The notes beneath the pieces were generated by a model. The model was not told the DNA's origin. It searched no databases and saw only the letters and a program-made list of their open reading frames with translations. 64,000 bases of DNA from Streptomyces sp. TRM68367 (lineage in GTDB: Bacteria; Actinomycetota; Actinomycetes; Streptomycetales; Streptomycetaceae), in assembly GCF_014495685.1 (NCBI RefSeq), contig NZ_JACTVI010000015.1, positions 61,242 through 125,241 of the forward strand, given 5' to 3'. Made by a program: the position numbers and the translations under genes. Of the stretch, positions 36,609 through 46,111 are shown one piece after another; positions within the stretch are counted from its first letter, which is position 1; each line of letters begins with the position of its first letter.

Positions 36609-37405
36609 CGCCAGGGTCTTCGTCCTTCGTGGACTTTCTCTCCGAGCACCAGCCCGAAATGCTGCCGGGCAACAGGAGGTTGCCGGCCGTCCAGGGAGCG
36701 ATCGAGGCGCCGCACGGCACCACGATCGTGGCCGCGTCCTTCCCCGGCGGTGTCGTGCTCGCCGGTGACCGGCGGGCCACGATGGGCAACGTGATCGCGC
36801 AGCGGGACATCGAGAAGGTCTTCCCGGCCGACGAGTACTCGGCGGTGGGCATCGCGGGCACGGCGGGTCTGGCCGTGGAGATGGTGAAGCTGTTCCAGCT
36901 GGAGCTGGAGCACTTCGAGAAGGTCGAGGGCGCGCAGCTGTCGCTGGAAGGCAAGGCGAACCGTCTGTCGACCATGATCCGTTCCAACCTCGGCATGGCG
37001 ATGCAGGGCCTGGCCGTGGTGCCCCTGTTCGCCGGCTACGACGTGGACCGCGCCAAGGGCCGCATCTTCTCCTACGACGTCACGGGCGGCCGTTCCGAGG
37101 AGACCGGCTTCGCGGCCACGGGCTCGGGTTCGATCTTCGCGCGCGGCGCCATGAAGAAGCTCTTCCGGGATGATCTGAGCGAGTCCGAGGCCACGACGCT
37201 GGTGGTCCAGGCCCTGTATGACGCGGCAGACGACGACTCGGCGACCGGCGGTCCCGATGTCGCCCGCCGGATCTACCCGATCGTCACCGTGATCACCGAG
37301 GACGGCTTCCGCCGGCTGACCGAGGACGAGGCGTCCGAGACCGCCAGGTCGGTTCTGCAGCGGCGGCTGGAGCAGCCGGACGGTCCGCGGGCGGCGCTGC
37401 TGTAG
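36560..37405 (+). CDS. prcB: 20S proteasome beta subunit PrcB
   Basis: 281 aa from GTG 36560, chosen because the protein then begins [23 protein letters not shown] as in known Streptomyces PrcB and GGAGGGA lies upstream. A propeptide of 53 residues is followed by the autocatalytic site, giving mature N-terminal Thr54 ([23 protein letters not shown]). Asp and Lys of the Thr protease triad are in AGDRRAT and IEKVF. It forms the inner two rings of the core. It overlaps the endonuclease VII gene by 49 nt. Confidence 0.97.
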   Translation: MEANTRSTGRLPAAFLTPGSSSFVDFLSEHQPEMLPGNRRLPAVQGAIEAPHGTTIVAASFPGGVVLAGDRRATMGNVIAQRDIEKVFPADEYSAVGIAGTAGLAVEMVKLFQLELEHFEKVEGAQLSLEGKANRLSTMIRSNLGMAMQGLAVVPLFAGYDVDRAKGRIFSYDVTGGRSEETGFAATGSGSIFARGAMKKLFRDDLSESEATTLVVQALYDAADDDSATGGPDVARRIYPIVTVITEDGFRRLTEDEASETARSVLQRRLEQPDGPRAALL

Positions 37406-37465
37406 TCGGCCGGCGAGCTGTTGTCAGGTGATCCAGTGACTTCCACAGAAAGGGACGGATAACCG

Positions 37466-38218
37466 GTGTCGACGCCGTTCTATGTTTCACCTCAGCAGGC
37501 CATGGCCGACCGGGCGGAGTACGCCCGCAAGGGCATCGCCCGTGGTCGCAGCCTGGTTGTGCTGCAGTACGCCGATGGCATCGTGTTCGTCGGTGAGAAC
37601 CCGTCCCGTGCGCTGCACAAGTTCAGCGAGATCTATGACCGGATCGGTTTCGCTGCCGCCGGCAAGTACAACGAGTACGAGAACCTGCGGATCGGTGGTG
37701 TCCGGTACGCCGACCTGCGGGGTTACACCTACGACCGGGAGGATGTGACCGCGCGGGGCCTCGCCAACGTCTACGCGCAGACGCTGGGCACGATCTTCTC
37801 CTCCTCGGCCGAGAAGCCGTACGAGGTGGAGCTGGTGGTCGCGGAGGTGGGGGAGGCGCCCGAGGGCGACCAGATCTACCGGCTGCCGCACGACGGCTCG
37901 ATCGTGGACGAGCACGGCTCGGTCGCGGTCGGCGGCAACGCGGAGCTGATCAGCAACTACCTGGACCAGCGCCACCAGGACGGTATGACCCTGGCGGAGG
38001 CGCTGAAGCTGGCGGTGCAGGCCCTGTCCCGAGAGTCGAACGGCACGCAGCGGGAGATTCCGGCCGAGCGCCTGGAAGTCGCGGTGCTGGACCGTACGCG
38101 GCCGCAGAAGCGCAAGTTCAAGCGCATCGTCGGCGCCCAGCTGTCGCGCCTCCTGGAGGAGGGCAACGCGGACACCCCGACCACCGACACGGAGCCCTCC
38201 TCGTCCGACGAGGAGTAA
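37466..38218 (+). CDS. prcA: 20S proteasome alpha subunit PrcA
   Basis: 250 aa from GTG 37466 with AAGGGACGG upstream. [65 protein letters not shown] is the alpha-subunit start, including the gate-forming N-terminus. It lacks the catalytic Thr, as expected. The C-terminal tail is acidic and Ser/Thr-rich ([15 protein letters not shown]). It forms the outer rings that Arc docks on. Last gene of the pup-prcBA unit. Confidence 0.97.
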   Translation: MSTPFYVSPQQAMADRAEYARKGIARGRSLVVLQYADGIVFVGENPSRALHKFSEIYDRIGFAAAGKYNEYENLRIGGVRYADLRGYTYDREDVTARGLANVYAQTLGTIFSSSAEKPYEVELVVAEVGEAPEGDQIYRLPHDGSIVDEHGSVAVGGNAELISNYLDQRHQDGMTLAEALKLAVQALSRESNGTQREIPAERLEVAVLDRTRPQKRKFKRIVGAQLSRLLEEGNADTPTTDTEPSSSDEE

Positions 38219-38231
38219 CCCTCCCTCACCG

Positions 38232-38275
38232 CCCGCGCACGCCCTGGCCTTCACCGGCCGGGGCGCGCGGCGTGT
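38232..38275. terminator. Terminator candidate after prcA
   Basis: Imperfect GC-rich inverted repeat (CGCGCACGCCCTGGCC pairing with GGCCGGGGCGCGCG) just past the prcA stop. Confidence 0.45.
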
Positions 38276-38475
38276 GTGTGCCTGTGTGGGGGTGCAGGTG
38301 CGGCCGGTGGGTGGGCGACTGTGTTTCTCGGTGCCGGTCGGCATCTCTCAGCCCGTCCGGCGTTTGGGGACGAGGCCGTTCAGGCCCCAGCCGGGTCTGG
38401 GGGCGCAGCCCCCGGCACCCACACCCGACATAGCTGCGGGCAGTTGTCCCGCTGGGGCGGCACGGGTGGGCGATG

Positions 38476-38520
38476 GGGGTGCCCCCGCGCGAGCTCGTTC
38501 GAGCGTGGGGGAGGCACCCC
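38476..38520. repeat. Dispersed Streptomyces hairpin repeat
   Basis: Imperfect hairpin: GGGGTGCC at 38476 pairs with GGCACCCC at 38513-38520, with C-rich and G-rich inner arms and a GAGCTCGTTCGAGC tip. This GGGGTGCCCCC...GGGGGAGGCACCCC form is one I know as a common intergenic repeat in Streptomyces. The 388-bp prcA-LacI gap has no other feature beyond the prcA terminator candidate. Confidence 0.6.
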
Positions 38521-38606
38521 GCCAGCTCGGGCGAGCGCACCCACCCCGGCCCGCACCGGTGCCGGGTGCGAGGAAAGCGCCGCGCCAGTCACCCGTGGCG
38601 GCCCTC

Positions 38607-39620
38607 TCACGCCCGTGGCGGGGCCGTGGAGCCTCGTACGACCAGGTGTACGGGGATGGCGCCGGGGGCGGGGGCGTGGCCCTCCAGGACGGAGAGGAGG
38701 GCCTGCATGCCGCGTTCGCCGAAGAGTTCCGCGTCGAGACGGACCGTGGTCAGTTCGGGGTCGATGGCGGTGGCGAGGGCGAGGTCGTCCAGGCCGGTGA
38801 CGGAGATGTCGTCGGGAATGCGCAGTCCCAGGCGGCGGATGGCCTTGTAGGCGCCGGCGGCGAGTTTGTCGTCGTCGCAGACCAGGGCCGTGGGTCGAGG
38901 ATCAGCGCCTGCGAGGGCGGCCTCCGTGGCGGTGACAGCGCCCTCGATCGAGATGGGGGCCCGGGTCGTGCGCACCGAGGTGCCCGGGACCGCGCCCACC
39001 CGTGCCGCCAGTTCCCGCGCGCGTACCTCGAACGTCCAGGACGGGACGTCGGCCGCGAGGTGCAGGAAGCGGCGGTGCCCCAGGGCCAGGAGGTGGTTCG
39101 CGACCTGGCGTACGCCGTCCGCGATGTCCAGGTTGACCGTCGCCGCGCCGAGGCTGCCCTCCGGGTCGCTGTCCAGCATCACCAGCGGCAGCTGGTCGCC
39201 CCGGATCGCGGTGAGGGCGTCGGCGGCCATCGAGGAGGCGATCACGCCGTCCAGGGCCGCCTGGGCGGACGCGAAGGGGTCCTTGGCGGGGCCGACGCCC
39301 TCGGGCGAGGGGTACAGGACCATGCCGAAGCCGTGTTCGGCCGCCACACGGGCCGCACCGGTGTAGACGCCCGCGAAGAACTCCGTGGTGAGCGCCGGGA
39401 CGACCAGGAGAACCGTACGGGTGCGGCCCAGACGCAGATTGCGGGCGGCGAGGTTCGGGCGGTAGCCCAGGTCGACCGCGGCCTGCCGTACGCGCTCCGC
39501 GGTGGCCTCCGAGACACGGCCGCGCCACTTGTCGCCCAGGACCAGCGAGACCGCCGCCTGGGACACACCGGCGGCCCGGGCGACGTCCCGGCTCGTGGGC
39601 CGTGTGCTGCCTCGTGCCAC
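38607..39620 (-). CDS. LacI family transcriptional regulator
   Basis: 337 aa from GTG 39620. The longer open frame to 39758 extends into the promoter of the divergent gene and is not LacI-like. The helix-turn-helix TSRDVARAAGVSQAAVSLVLGDKWRGRVSEATAERVRQAAVDLGYRPN (about 8-55) is followed by a periplasmic-binding-type sugar domain (TVLLVVPALTTEFFAGVYTGA ... DDISVTGLDDLALATAIDPELTTVR). It is divergent from an MFS transporter gene 125 bp away, its likely target. Effector unknown. Confidence 0.93.
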   Translation of the reverse strand: MARGSTRPTSRDVARAAGVSQAAVSLVLGDKWRGRVSEATAERVRQAAVDLGYRPNLAARNLRLGRTRTVLLVVPALTTEFFAGVYTGAARVAAEHGFGMVLYPSPEGVGPAKDPFASAQAALDGVIASSMAADALTAIRGDQLPLVMLDSDPEGSLGAATVNLDIADGVRQVANHLLALGHRRFLHLAADVPSWTFEVRARELAARVGAVPGTSVRTTRAPISIEGAVTATEAALAGADPRPTALVCDDDKLAAGAYKAIRRLGLRIPDDISVTGLDDLALATAIDPELTTVRLDAELFGERGMQALLSVLEGHAPAPGAIPVHLVVRGSTAPPRA

Positions 39621-39745
39621 CGTCGGACGCTCCTTCGTCTGGACTGGCGAACAGCGGACATGGTACGTATGACGCCAGGGGTTATACGTAACACTGCCGC
39701 CGGCAGCGGCGAGTGGAGCGTCGCGAACCAGAGAGGGTGGGGTCA

Positions 39746-41005
39746 GTGGGCACGACATATCTGGAGATCCTCCGGGCCCGGCACGCCGCCCGGCTGCTGG
39801 CCGGGACGCTCGTGGGGCGGCTGCCCAACGCCACGGCGGCCATCGCGATCGTGCTGTTCGTCCGGTCCGAGGGCGGCACCTACAGCCTGGCGGGCGCGCT
39901 CGCGGCCGTGTACGGCGTCGCCAACGCCGTCGGCCAGCCGGTGCTCGGCCGGATCGTGGACCTGTACGGGCAGCCGCGCGTCCAGCTGCCCGCGGCGCTC
40001 GCCTCCGCCCTCGCCATGGCCGTGTTCGCCGTCAGCGGCACCGATCCGGCGGCCGTGGCCTGCGTGTCGGTAGCGGCGGCCGGGCTCTTCACGCCGCCCC
40101 TGGAGGGCGGCCTGCGGGCCCTGTGGTCCTCGGTCCTCCGTAAGGAGGACCACGTGCACACCGCGTACGCCATGGACGCCGTGGCGCAGGAGATCATGTT
40201 CACGGTCGGGCCGCTGCTCGTCACGCTGTGTGTGTCCCTGTGGTCGGCCCAGGCGGCGCTACTGGTCCTGAATGCCGTGGGGGTGCTGGGCGCGCTCTCG
40301 GTGGTCGTGTCGCCGCCCTCGCGCGCGTGGCGCTCGGCTCCCCGCGAGGCGCATTGGCTCGGCGCGCTCCGCTCGGCGGGGATGCTGGCGCTGCTGGGCG
40401 CGTTCCTGTTCGTCGGGATGGCGCTCGGGTCCATCACCGTGGCCGCGGTGCCGTATGCGGACGACCATGGCGGCGACACGGTCTACGGCTGGCTGATGGC
40501 CGCCATCGGGCTCGGCGCGCTCATCGGCGGCAGTGTCTACGGCGGACGGCGGTGGACCGGCGAGCCCGCGCGGCGACTGCGGATCCTGGTGACCCTTCTG
40601 GCGGTGTGTTACCTGCCGCTCATGCTGATGCCGGGCGCGGTGGCGATGGTGCTGCTCACCGTGCTCGCGGGCGTCTTCCTGGCTCCGTCCATCGCCTGCG
40701 CGTTCGTGCTGGTCGACCGGCATGCTCCGCGCGGCACGGTCACCGAGGCGTTCTCCTGGCTTGTGACGACCTTCACAGTGGGCCACTCCGTCGGAACAGG
40801 CATCGCGGGCCCGGTCGTCGAGGCCGGCGGGGCCCAGTGGGGCTTCGCCGTACCGGGCGCGGCGGGGGCGGTTTCCCTGCTGGTTCTGGTGGGCACCCAG
40901 CGGGTCCTCGCAGCTCCCGCCGCAGCGGCGGTGGTTGCCACCGGTTCGGAAAATGATCCAAACCGTGCCGTCGAACCTCGTTTCAGCTCGGGGGATCGGG
41001 CGTAA
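39746..41005 (+). CDS. MFS transporter
   Basis: 419 aa from GTG 39746 with GAGAGGGTGGGG upstream. About twelve hydrophobic segments; GTLVGRLPNATAAIAIVLFV and GQPVLGRIVDLYGQPR, the latter the loop 2-3 motif of the major facilitator superfamily. Substrate unknown. Divergent from a LacI regulator. Its stop is only 9 nt before pafA, so read-through into pafA is possible. Confidence 0.9.
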   Translation: MGTTYLEILRARHAARLLAGTLVGRLPNATAAIAIVLFVRSEGGTYSLAGALAAVYGVANAVGQPVLGRIVDLYGQPRVQLPAALASALAMAVFAVSGTDPAAVACVSVAAAGLFTPPLEGGLRALWSSVLRKEDHVHTAYAMDAVAQEIMFTVGPLLVTLCVSLWSAQAALLVLNAVGVLGALSVVVSPPSRAWRSAPREAHWLGALRSAGMLALLGAFLFVGMALGSITVAAVPYADDHGGDTVYGWLMAAIGLGALIGGSVYGGRRWTGEPARRLRILVTLLAVCYLPLMLMPGAVAMVLLTVLAGVFLAPSIACAFVLVDRHAPRGTVTEAFSWLVTTFTVGHSVGTGIAGPVVEAGGAQWGFAVPGAAGAVSLLVLVGTQRVLAAPAAAAVVATGSENDPNRAVEPRFSSGDRA

Positions 41006-41008
41006 TGT
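41003..41008 (+). promoter_or_regulatory. -10 candidate TAATGT upstream of pafA
   Basis: TAATGT ends 6 nt before the pafA ATG and overlaps the MFS stop. No ribosome-binding site is obvious, so a leaderless pafA transcript is possible. Confidence 0.35.
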
Positions 41009-41014
41009 TCACTC

Positions 41015-42376
41015 ATGGACCGCCGCATTTTCGGGCTGGAGAACGAGTACGGCGTCACGTGCACGTTCAGGGGACAGCGCCGCCTGTCGCCTGACGAGGT
41101 GGCGCGGTACCTCTTCCGCCGTGTCGTGTCATGGGGCCGCAGCAGCAATGTCTTTCTGCGAAACGGCGCCCGCCTCTATCTCGACGTGGGCTCACATCCG
41201 GAATACGCGACACCCGAATGTGACAATGTGACCGAACTGGTCACCCACGACAAGGCCGGCGAACGCATTCTGGAAGGACTCCTGGTAGACGCGGAACGAC
41301 GCCTGCACGAGGAGGGAATCGCAGGCGACGTCTACCTCTTCAAGAACAACACCGACTCGGCGGGCAACTCCTACGGCTGCCACGAGAACTATCTCGTGGC
41401 CCGGCACGGGGAGTTCTCCCGGCTCGCGGACATTCTCATTCCGTTCCTGGTGACAAGGCAGCTGCTCTGTGGCGCCGGCAAGGTGCTGCAGACGCCGCGC
41501 GGCGCGGTGTACTGCGTCAGCCAGCGGGCCGAGCACATCTGGGAGGGCGTCTCCTCGGCGACGACCCGCTCCCGGCCGATCATCAACACGCGCGACGAGC
41601 CGCACGCGGACGCCGAGCGCTACCGCCGCCTGCACGTCATCGTGGGCGACTCGAACATGTCCGAGACGACCATGCTGCTCAAGGTCGGCGCCACCGACCT
41701 GGTGCTGCGCATGATCGAGGCGGGCACGGTGATGCGCGACCTCACCCTCGAGAACCCGATCCGGGCGATCCGCGAGGTCAGCCACGACACCACCGGCCGC
41801 CGCAAGGTCCGCCTGGCCAGCGGCCGCGAGGCCTCCGCCCTGGAGGTGCAGCGGGAGTACTACGAGAAGGCCCTGGACTTCTGCGAGCGCCGCGGCATCC
41901 GCACCGGCATCGTCGAACAGGTCCTGGAGCTGTGGGGCCGCACCCTGGACGCGATCGAGACCGAGGACCTCGACCGCATCGACACTGAGATCGACTGGGT
42001 GATGAAGTACAAGCTCCTCGAGCGGTACCGCAGCAAGCACAACATGACCATGTCACACCCGCGCGTGGCGCAGATAGACCTCGCCTACCACGACATCCAC
42101 CGCCGCCGTGGCCTGTACTACCTGCTGGAGAAGAAGGGCCAAGCCGCCCGGATCTGCAACGACTTGAAGATCTTCGAGGGCAAGTCTGTTCCGCCACAGA
42201 CCACTCGGGCGCGGCTGCGCGGCGACTTCATCCGGCGGGCACAGGAACAGCGCCGGGACTTCACCGTCGACTGGGTCCACCTCAAGCTGAACGACCAGGC
42301 ACAGCGCACCGTGCTGTGCAAGGACCCGTTCCGCTCCGTGGACGACCGGGTGGAGAAGCTGATTGCCGGAATGTGA
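41015..42376 (+). CDS. pafA: Pup-protein ligase PafA
   Basis: 453 aa. It activates the Pup C-terminal Glu with ATP and joins it to substrate lysine side chains. [18 protein letters not shown] carries the metal-binding Glu pair, and [23 protein letters not shown] and [38 protein letters not shown] are the glutamine-synthetase-like core shared with Dop. Length and lack of the Dop loop identify PafA. It is separated from pup-prcBA by the LacI/MFS pair and followed by a perfect hairpin. Confidence 0.97.
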   Translation: MDRRIFGLENEYGVTCTFRGQRRLSPDEVARYLFRRVVSWGRSSNVFLRNGARLYLDVGSHPEYATPECDNVTELVTHDKAGERILEGLLVDAERRLHEEGIAGDVYLFKNNTDSAGNSYGCHENYLVARHGEFSRLADILIPFLVTRQLLCGAGKVLQTPRGAVYCVSQRAEHIWEGVSSATTRSRPIINTRDEPHADAERYRRLHVIVGDSNMSETTMLLKVGATDLVLRMIEAGTVMRDLTLENPIRAIREVSHDTTGRRKVRLASGREASALEVQREYYEKALDFCERRGIRTGIVEQVLELWGRTLDAIETEDLDRIDTEIDWVMKYKLLERYRSKHNMTMSHPRVAQIDLAYHDIHRRRGLYYLLEKKGQAARICNDLKIFEGKSVPPQTTRARLRGDFIRRAQEQRRDFTVDWVHLKLNDQAQRTVLCKDPFRSVDDRVEKLIAGM

Positions 42377-42412
42377 GCCACCGCGCTCGGGGTGAAGCCC
42401 CGGAACGCAACA

Positions 42413-42443
42413 CGAGCGCCGCACGTTACAAGTGCGGCGCTCG
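42413..42443 (+). terminator. pafA terminator
   Basis: Perfect 12-bp inverted repeat CGAGCGCCGCAC / GTGCGGCGCTCG (42413-42424 and 42432-42443), 7-nt loop, 37 bp after the pafA stop. Confidence 0.8.
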
Positions 42444-42504
42444 GCTCACGCCGTAGAGTTGCGCGCACGCCATCGCAAGATCGACCGATTACGAGGCCCC
42501 CACC

Positions 42505-43506
42505 GTGCGCCGACGCTCACTTCTGATCGCCGTTCCCGCAGGACTGGTCACGATCGCCGGATGCGGCGACGACAAGTCCGACTCGAGCAAGGCCAGCGAC
42601 AGCGCGTCGCCCTCGCCGTCGGGGCCGTCCGCGGCGCCGCCGCCGAAGATCGTCGACGGCCCGCTGCCGGCGATCACGGCGGGCATGAAGTTCGAGCAGA
42701 AACCCACGGTCGCCAAGGGCAGCGGCGACCCGTCGAAGCAGCTCGCGGTGAAGACGGCCATCGCCGGCGGCGGCAAGACGGTCGCCGAGGGCGACTACGT
42801 CGTCGCGCACTACCTGGGCCAGGTCTGGAACACCGCGAAGGTCTTCGACAACTCCTACGACCGCAAGACCCCGCTGGCCATCCAGCTCGCCCAGGGCGCC
42901 ATCATCGACGGCTGGCGCTATGCCCTCACGGGCAAGAAGACCGGCAGCCGCGTCCTCTTCTCCGTGCCGCCCACCTGGGGATACGGCTCGCAGGGCAACG
43001 CGCAGGCGGGCATCAAGGGCACCGACACGCTGGTGTTCGTGGTGGACGTGCAGGACACGTACAACGCGAAGAGCTCCGCCAAGGGCAGCGAGACCGCCCA
43101 GAACGACGCCGCCCTGCCCAAGGTCGGCACCAACACCGACGGCAAGGCGCCCTCCATCGAGGTGCCCAAGGCCGACGCGCCGAAGAAGCTCGTGTCGAAC
43201 TACGTCATCGAGGGCGACGGCCCCGAGGTCGCCGCCGACGACAGCGTGCTCGTGCAGTACAAGGGCGTGCTGTGGGACGGCGGCAAGGAGTTCGACTCGT
43301 CGTACGCCAACAAGCAGCTGGCGTCGTTCGGGCTCCAGCAGGTCGTCAAGGGGTGGGCGCAGGGCCTGACCGGCAAGAAGGTCGGCAGCCGCGTCCTGAT
43401 CGTCATCCCGCCGGAGCTGGGCTACGGGAACAACCCGCCGCAGGGCAGCGGCATCAAGAAGGACTCCACGCTGGTCTTCTCGGTGGACATCCTGGCGAAG
43501 CTCTGA
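42505..43506 (+). CDS. FKBP-type peptidyl-prolyl isomerase lipoprotein with two FKBP domains
   Basis: 333 aa from GTG 42505. Lipoprotein signal with TIAGC (Cys20), then a Ser/Asp/Pro linker. Two FKBP domains follow: about 85-190 (GDYVVAHYLGQVWNTAKVFDNSYD ... GSRVLFSVPPTWGYGSQG) and about 228-333 (DDSVLVQYKGVLWDGGKEFDSSY ... GSRVLIVIPPELGYGNNPPQGSGI). Proline isomerase for exported proteins on the outer face of the membrane. The -10 candidate TAGAGT lies about 50 bp upstream. The second gene, 62 bp on, encodes a cytoplasmic single-domain FKBP. Confidence 0.93.
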   Translation: MRRRSLLIAVPAGLVTIAGCGDDKSDSSKASDSASPSPSGPSAAPPPKIVDGPLPAITAGMKFEQKPTVAKGSGDPSKQLAVKTAIAGGGKTVAEGDYVVAHYLGQVWNTAKVFDNSYDRKTPLAIQLAQGAIIDGWRYALTGKKTGSRVLFSVPPTWGYGSQGNAQAGIKGTDTLVFVVDVQDTYNAKSSAKGSETAQNDAALPKVGTNTDGKAPSIEVPKADAPKKLVSNYVIEGDGPEVAADDSVLVQYKGVLWDGGKEFDSSYANKQLASFGLQQVVKGWAQGLTGKKVGSRVLIVIPPELGYGNNPPQGSGIKKDSTLVFSVDILAKL

Positions 43507-43568
43507 GGCCCGCAGGTGTAAGACTGGTCCCTGTTGCCTTTCCGCGGACAAAGCAGGAGCTGAAAGAC

Positions 43569-43940
43569 GTGAACATCGACAAGCCCGAGATCGACTTCCC
43601 GGGCGGAGAGCCCCCGGCGGACCTGGAGATCAAGGACATCTGGGAGGGCGACGGCGCAGTGGCGCAGGCGGGTCAGACCGTCACCGTGCACTACGTGGGC
43701 GTCTCCTTCAGCACGGGCGAGGAGTTCGACGCCAGCTGGAACCGCGGGACTCCGTTCCGCTTCCCGCTGGGCGGAGGCCGGGTCATCAAGGGCTGGGACC
43801 TGGGCGTACAGGGCATGAAGGTCGGCGGCCGCCGCCAGCTGACCGTTCCCGCCCACCTCGCCTACGGCAACCACAGCCCGACCCCGGCGATCAAGCCCGG
43901 CGAGACCCTGATCTTCGTGGTCGACCTGCTCGGGGTCTGA
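43569..43940 (+). CDS. FKBP-type peptidyl-prolyl cis-trans isomerase
   Basis: 123 aa from GTG 43569. A single FKBP12-like domain with no signal peptide, so cytoplasmic. GQTVTVHYVGVSFSTGEEFDASWNRGTPFRFPLGGGRVIKGWDLGVQGMKVGGRRQLTVPAHLAYGN carries the active-site aromatic and Asp residues. It catalyses prolyl isomerisation and would bind FK506/rapamycin-type macrolides. Same strand as the lipoprotein FKBP; terminator after it. Confidence 0.95.
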   Translation: MNIDKPEIDFPGGEPPADLEIKDIWEGDGAVAQAGQTVTVHYVGVSFSTGEEFDASWNRGTPFRFPLGGGRVIKGWDLGVQGMKVGGRRQLTVPAHLAYGNHSPTPAIKPGETLIFVVDLLGV

Positions 43941-43968
43941 GCAGGATCGGACCGGGCCCGACCACCTG

Positions 43969-43995
43969 GGGCCCATGCCTGTCCGGCATGGGCCC
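43969..43995 (+). terminator. Terminator after the FKBP genes
   Basis: Perfect 11-bp inverted repeat GGGCCCATGCC / GGCATGGGCCC (43969-43979 and 43985-43995), followed by TCGGCTTTT. Confidence 0.85.
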
Positions 43996-44079
43996 TCGGC
44001 TTTTGCCAGGGCACTTGTGAGCGGTACGGTCGTCGATCGTAGGGACCACGGGAACCATAGGGAAAGACGTAGGGCGTCG

Positions 44080-45033
44080 ATGGCCATTGCCAAGGCCGAG
44101 CGGCTCATGAACCTGGCGCTGTGTCTGCTCGGGACGCGGCGGCCGCTGAGCAAGCGCGAGCTGCGCGAGTCCATCGAGGCCTACCTGGAAGCCGGGTCCG
44201 ACGATTCGTTCAACCGGATGTTCGAGCGGGACAAGGACGACCTGCGCGAGCTCGGGCTGGTCATCGAGACCGTCGACAGCCTGGACGGCGAGGTCGGCTA
44301 CCTCGCCCGTCGCGACAGCAACCGCCTCCCGCCCATCACCCTGGACGCCGAGGAGGCCGCAGCGCTGGGCCTGGCCGCCAAGGTGTGGCAGCAGGCCCGG
44401 CTCGCCGGTGCCGCGAGCGGCGCCCTGCAGAAGCTGCGCGCGGCCGGGCTGCCCGAGGACGTCGACCCGTACGAGGCGCACGGCGCGCTGGAGCCCCGTA
44501 TCCCCGTGCACGAGGCCGCGTTCGAACCGCTGATGCTGGCCTGCCGGGACCGCCGTCCGGTCGTCTTCGACTACCGCAAGGCCACCGCCGCCCACCCCGA
44601 GCCGCGGCATGTCGAGCCGTGGGCGCTGGAGTGCTGGCGCGGCCACTGGTATCTGGCGGGCTGGGACCGCGACCGGGGCGCCGAGCGGGTGTTCCGGCTG
44701 TCCCGGATCACCGGCAGGGTCCGCTCGCGTGGCGCGCGGTTCACCGCCCCGGTGCCCGATGTCGTCACCGTCCGGGAGACCGTCGCGAGCTGGGCCGGGG
44801 AGATCGCCGACCGCTCCGCGCTGATCCGGCTGCGCTCTGGCGCCGGGTACCCTTTGCGGGCGAAAGCGACGGCCGTACGGGAACTCGGCGATGGCTGGGA
44901 CGAGTTGGAGATTCCGTACGGGCACGGGCTGGATGCCTGGCTGGTGGAGTTCGGGCCGGACGTGGTGGTGCTGGAGCCGGCCGAGCTGCGAGCCGACGTG
45001 GTGGACCGGCTGCGTGCCGTGGCCAAGGGCTGA
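44080..45033 (+). CDS. pafB: WYL-domain transcription regulator PafB
   Basis: 317 aa from ATG 44080. A winged helix-turn-helix at the N-terminus (AKAERLMNLALCLLGTRRPLSKRELRESIEAYL) and a WYL domain in the middle (RPVVFDYRKATAAHPEPRHVEPWALECWRGHWYLAGWDRDR). In mycobacteria PafB and PafC act together as a transcription activator of the LexA-independent DNA-damage response; despite the name they are not needed for pupylation. pafC begins 19 nt after its stop. Confidence 0.94.
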   Translation: MAIAKAERLMNLALCLLGTRRPLSKRELRESIEAYLEAGSDDSFNRMFERDKDDLRELGLVIETVDSLDGEVGYLARRDSNRLPPITLDAEEAAALGLAAKVWQQARLAGAASGALQKLRAAGLPEDVDPYEAHGALEPRIPVHEAAFEPLMLACRDRRPVVFDYRKATAAHPEPRHVEPWALECWRGHWYLAGWDRDRGAERVFRLSRITGRVRSRGARFTAPVPDVVTVRETVASWAGEIADRSALIRLRSGAGYPLRAKATAVRELGDGWDELEIPYGHGLDAWLVEFGPDVVVLEPAELRADVVDRLRAVAKG

Positions 45034-45052
45034 GGGGGAGCGGACGAGGACA

Positions 45053-46111
45053 GTGGCAGGCAAACCGGTCAGGCCCGTGAACGCCATCGACCAGACCCGG
45101 CGGATGCTCTCCCTGGTGACCTATCTGAAGGAGCGCCCCGGTGCCCGGGTCGGGGATGTCGCGCGCGCGTTCGGGATCACCGAGGACGAGCTGGTCTCGG
45201 ACCTCGACGTGCTGCCCATGTGCGGCACCAGTTTCCGGGGCGGCGACCTGCTCGACATCGACACGGACGGCGAGCGCATCTGGTGGCACAACCCGGACGA
45301 TGTCGCGGAGCCGCTGAGACTCGCCGCTGACGAGGCCACCGCGCTCCTGGTGGCCGCCCGCGCCGTGGCCACGCTGCCCGGACTGCGCGAGAGTGACCGG
45401 CAGGCGCTGCTGCGGGCCACCGCCAAGGTGGAGGCCGCGGCGGGCGAGACGGCGGGCGCCAGCTCGCGTCTGTCGGTCACCTTCGAGTCCGAGGGCGGCG
45501 TCTTCGCCGACGTCGACCGGGCGATCTCCGAGCGCCGCCGCCTGTGGATCCGCTACTACTCGCCCGCCCGCGACGAGGTCACCGAGCGCGAGATCGACCC
45601 GATCCGCCTGGTCAGCGTCGGCCACACCTACGTCGAGGCCTGGTGCCGCCGCTCCGAGGCGCGCCGCACCTTCCGGCTCGACCGGGTCGCCGAGATCAAG
45701 ATCCTCGACGAGCCGGCCGCGCCGCCGGAGATCGAGCTCAGGGACCTGTCGGAGGCGCTGGTGCAGCCTGCCGCCGAGGACCCGGAGGTCGTCGTGGAGG
45801 TCGGCCCGGGCGGACGCTGGGTGGCCGAGTACTACCCGCACGACAGCGCGGATGAGCTCCCGGACGGCGGGCTGCGTATCACTCTGCGGACCCCCGACCC
45901 GGCGTCGCTCAGACGCCTGGCGCTGCGGCTCGGCCGTGACGGCCGGATCGTCTCACCATCCGAGCTCACCGACAGCGCCCGGCAGGCCGCCCGAGAGGCA
46001 CTGGCGGCGTACGACGGTGTCGAGGCGCGTGAGGCCGAGGGGGCTCCCGACACTCACGGGGCAAGAGTGCTTCAGGACAGACAGGACGACAGGCAGGAGC
46101 AGGGGCTTTGA
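45053..46111 (+). CDS. pafC: WYL-domain transcription regulator PafC
   Basis: 352 aa from GTG 45053. An N-terminal helix-turn-helix (DQTRRMLSLVTYLKERPGARVGDVARAFGITEDELVSDLDVL) and WYL domain (RRLWIRYYSPARDEVTEREIDPIRLVSVGHTYVEAWCRRSEARRTFRLDRV). Partner of PafB. The C-terminus has an extra polar tail (EGAPDTHGARVLQDRQDDRQEQGL). Its stop overlaps a TTG start of the next gene (TTGA). Confidence 0.94.
   Translation: MAGKPVRPVNAIDQTRRMLSLVTYLKERPGARVGDVARAFGITEDELVSDLDVLPMCGTSFRGGDLLDIDTDGERIWWHNPDDVAEPLRLAADEATALLVAARAVATLPGLRESDRQALLRATAKVEAAAGETAGASSRLSVTFESEGGVFADVDRAISERRRLWIRYYSPARDEVTEREIDPIRLVSVGHTYVEAWCRRSEARRTFRLDRVAEIKILDEPAAPPEIELRDLSEALVQPAAEDPEVVVEVGPGGRWVAEYYPHDSADELPDGGLRITLRTPDPASLRRLALRLGRDGRIVSPSELTDSARQAAREALAAYDGVEAREAEGAPDTHGARVLQDRQDDRQEQGL

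Noticed and set aside
38380..38610. Small open frames in the prcA-LacI gap
   Set aside because: They follow the palindromic repeat and have no ribosome-binding site or protein features.
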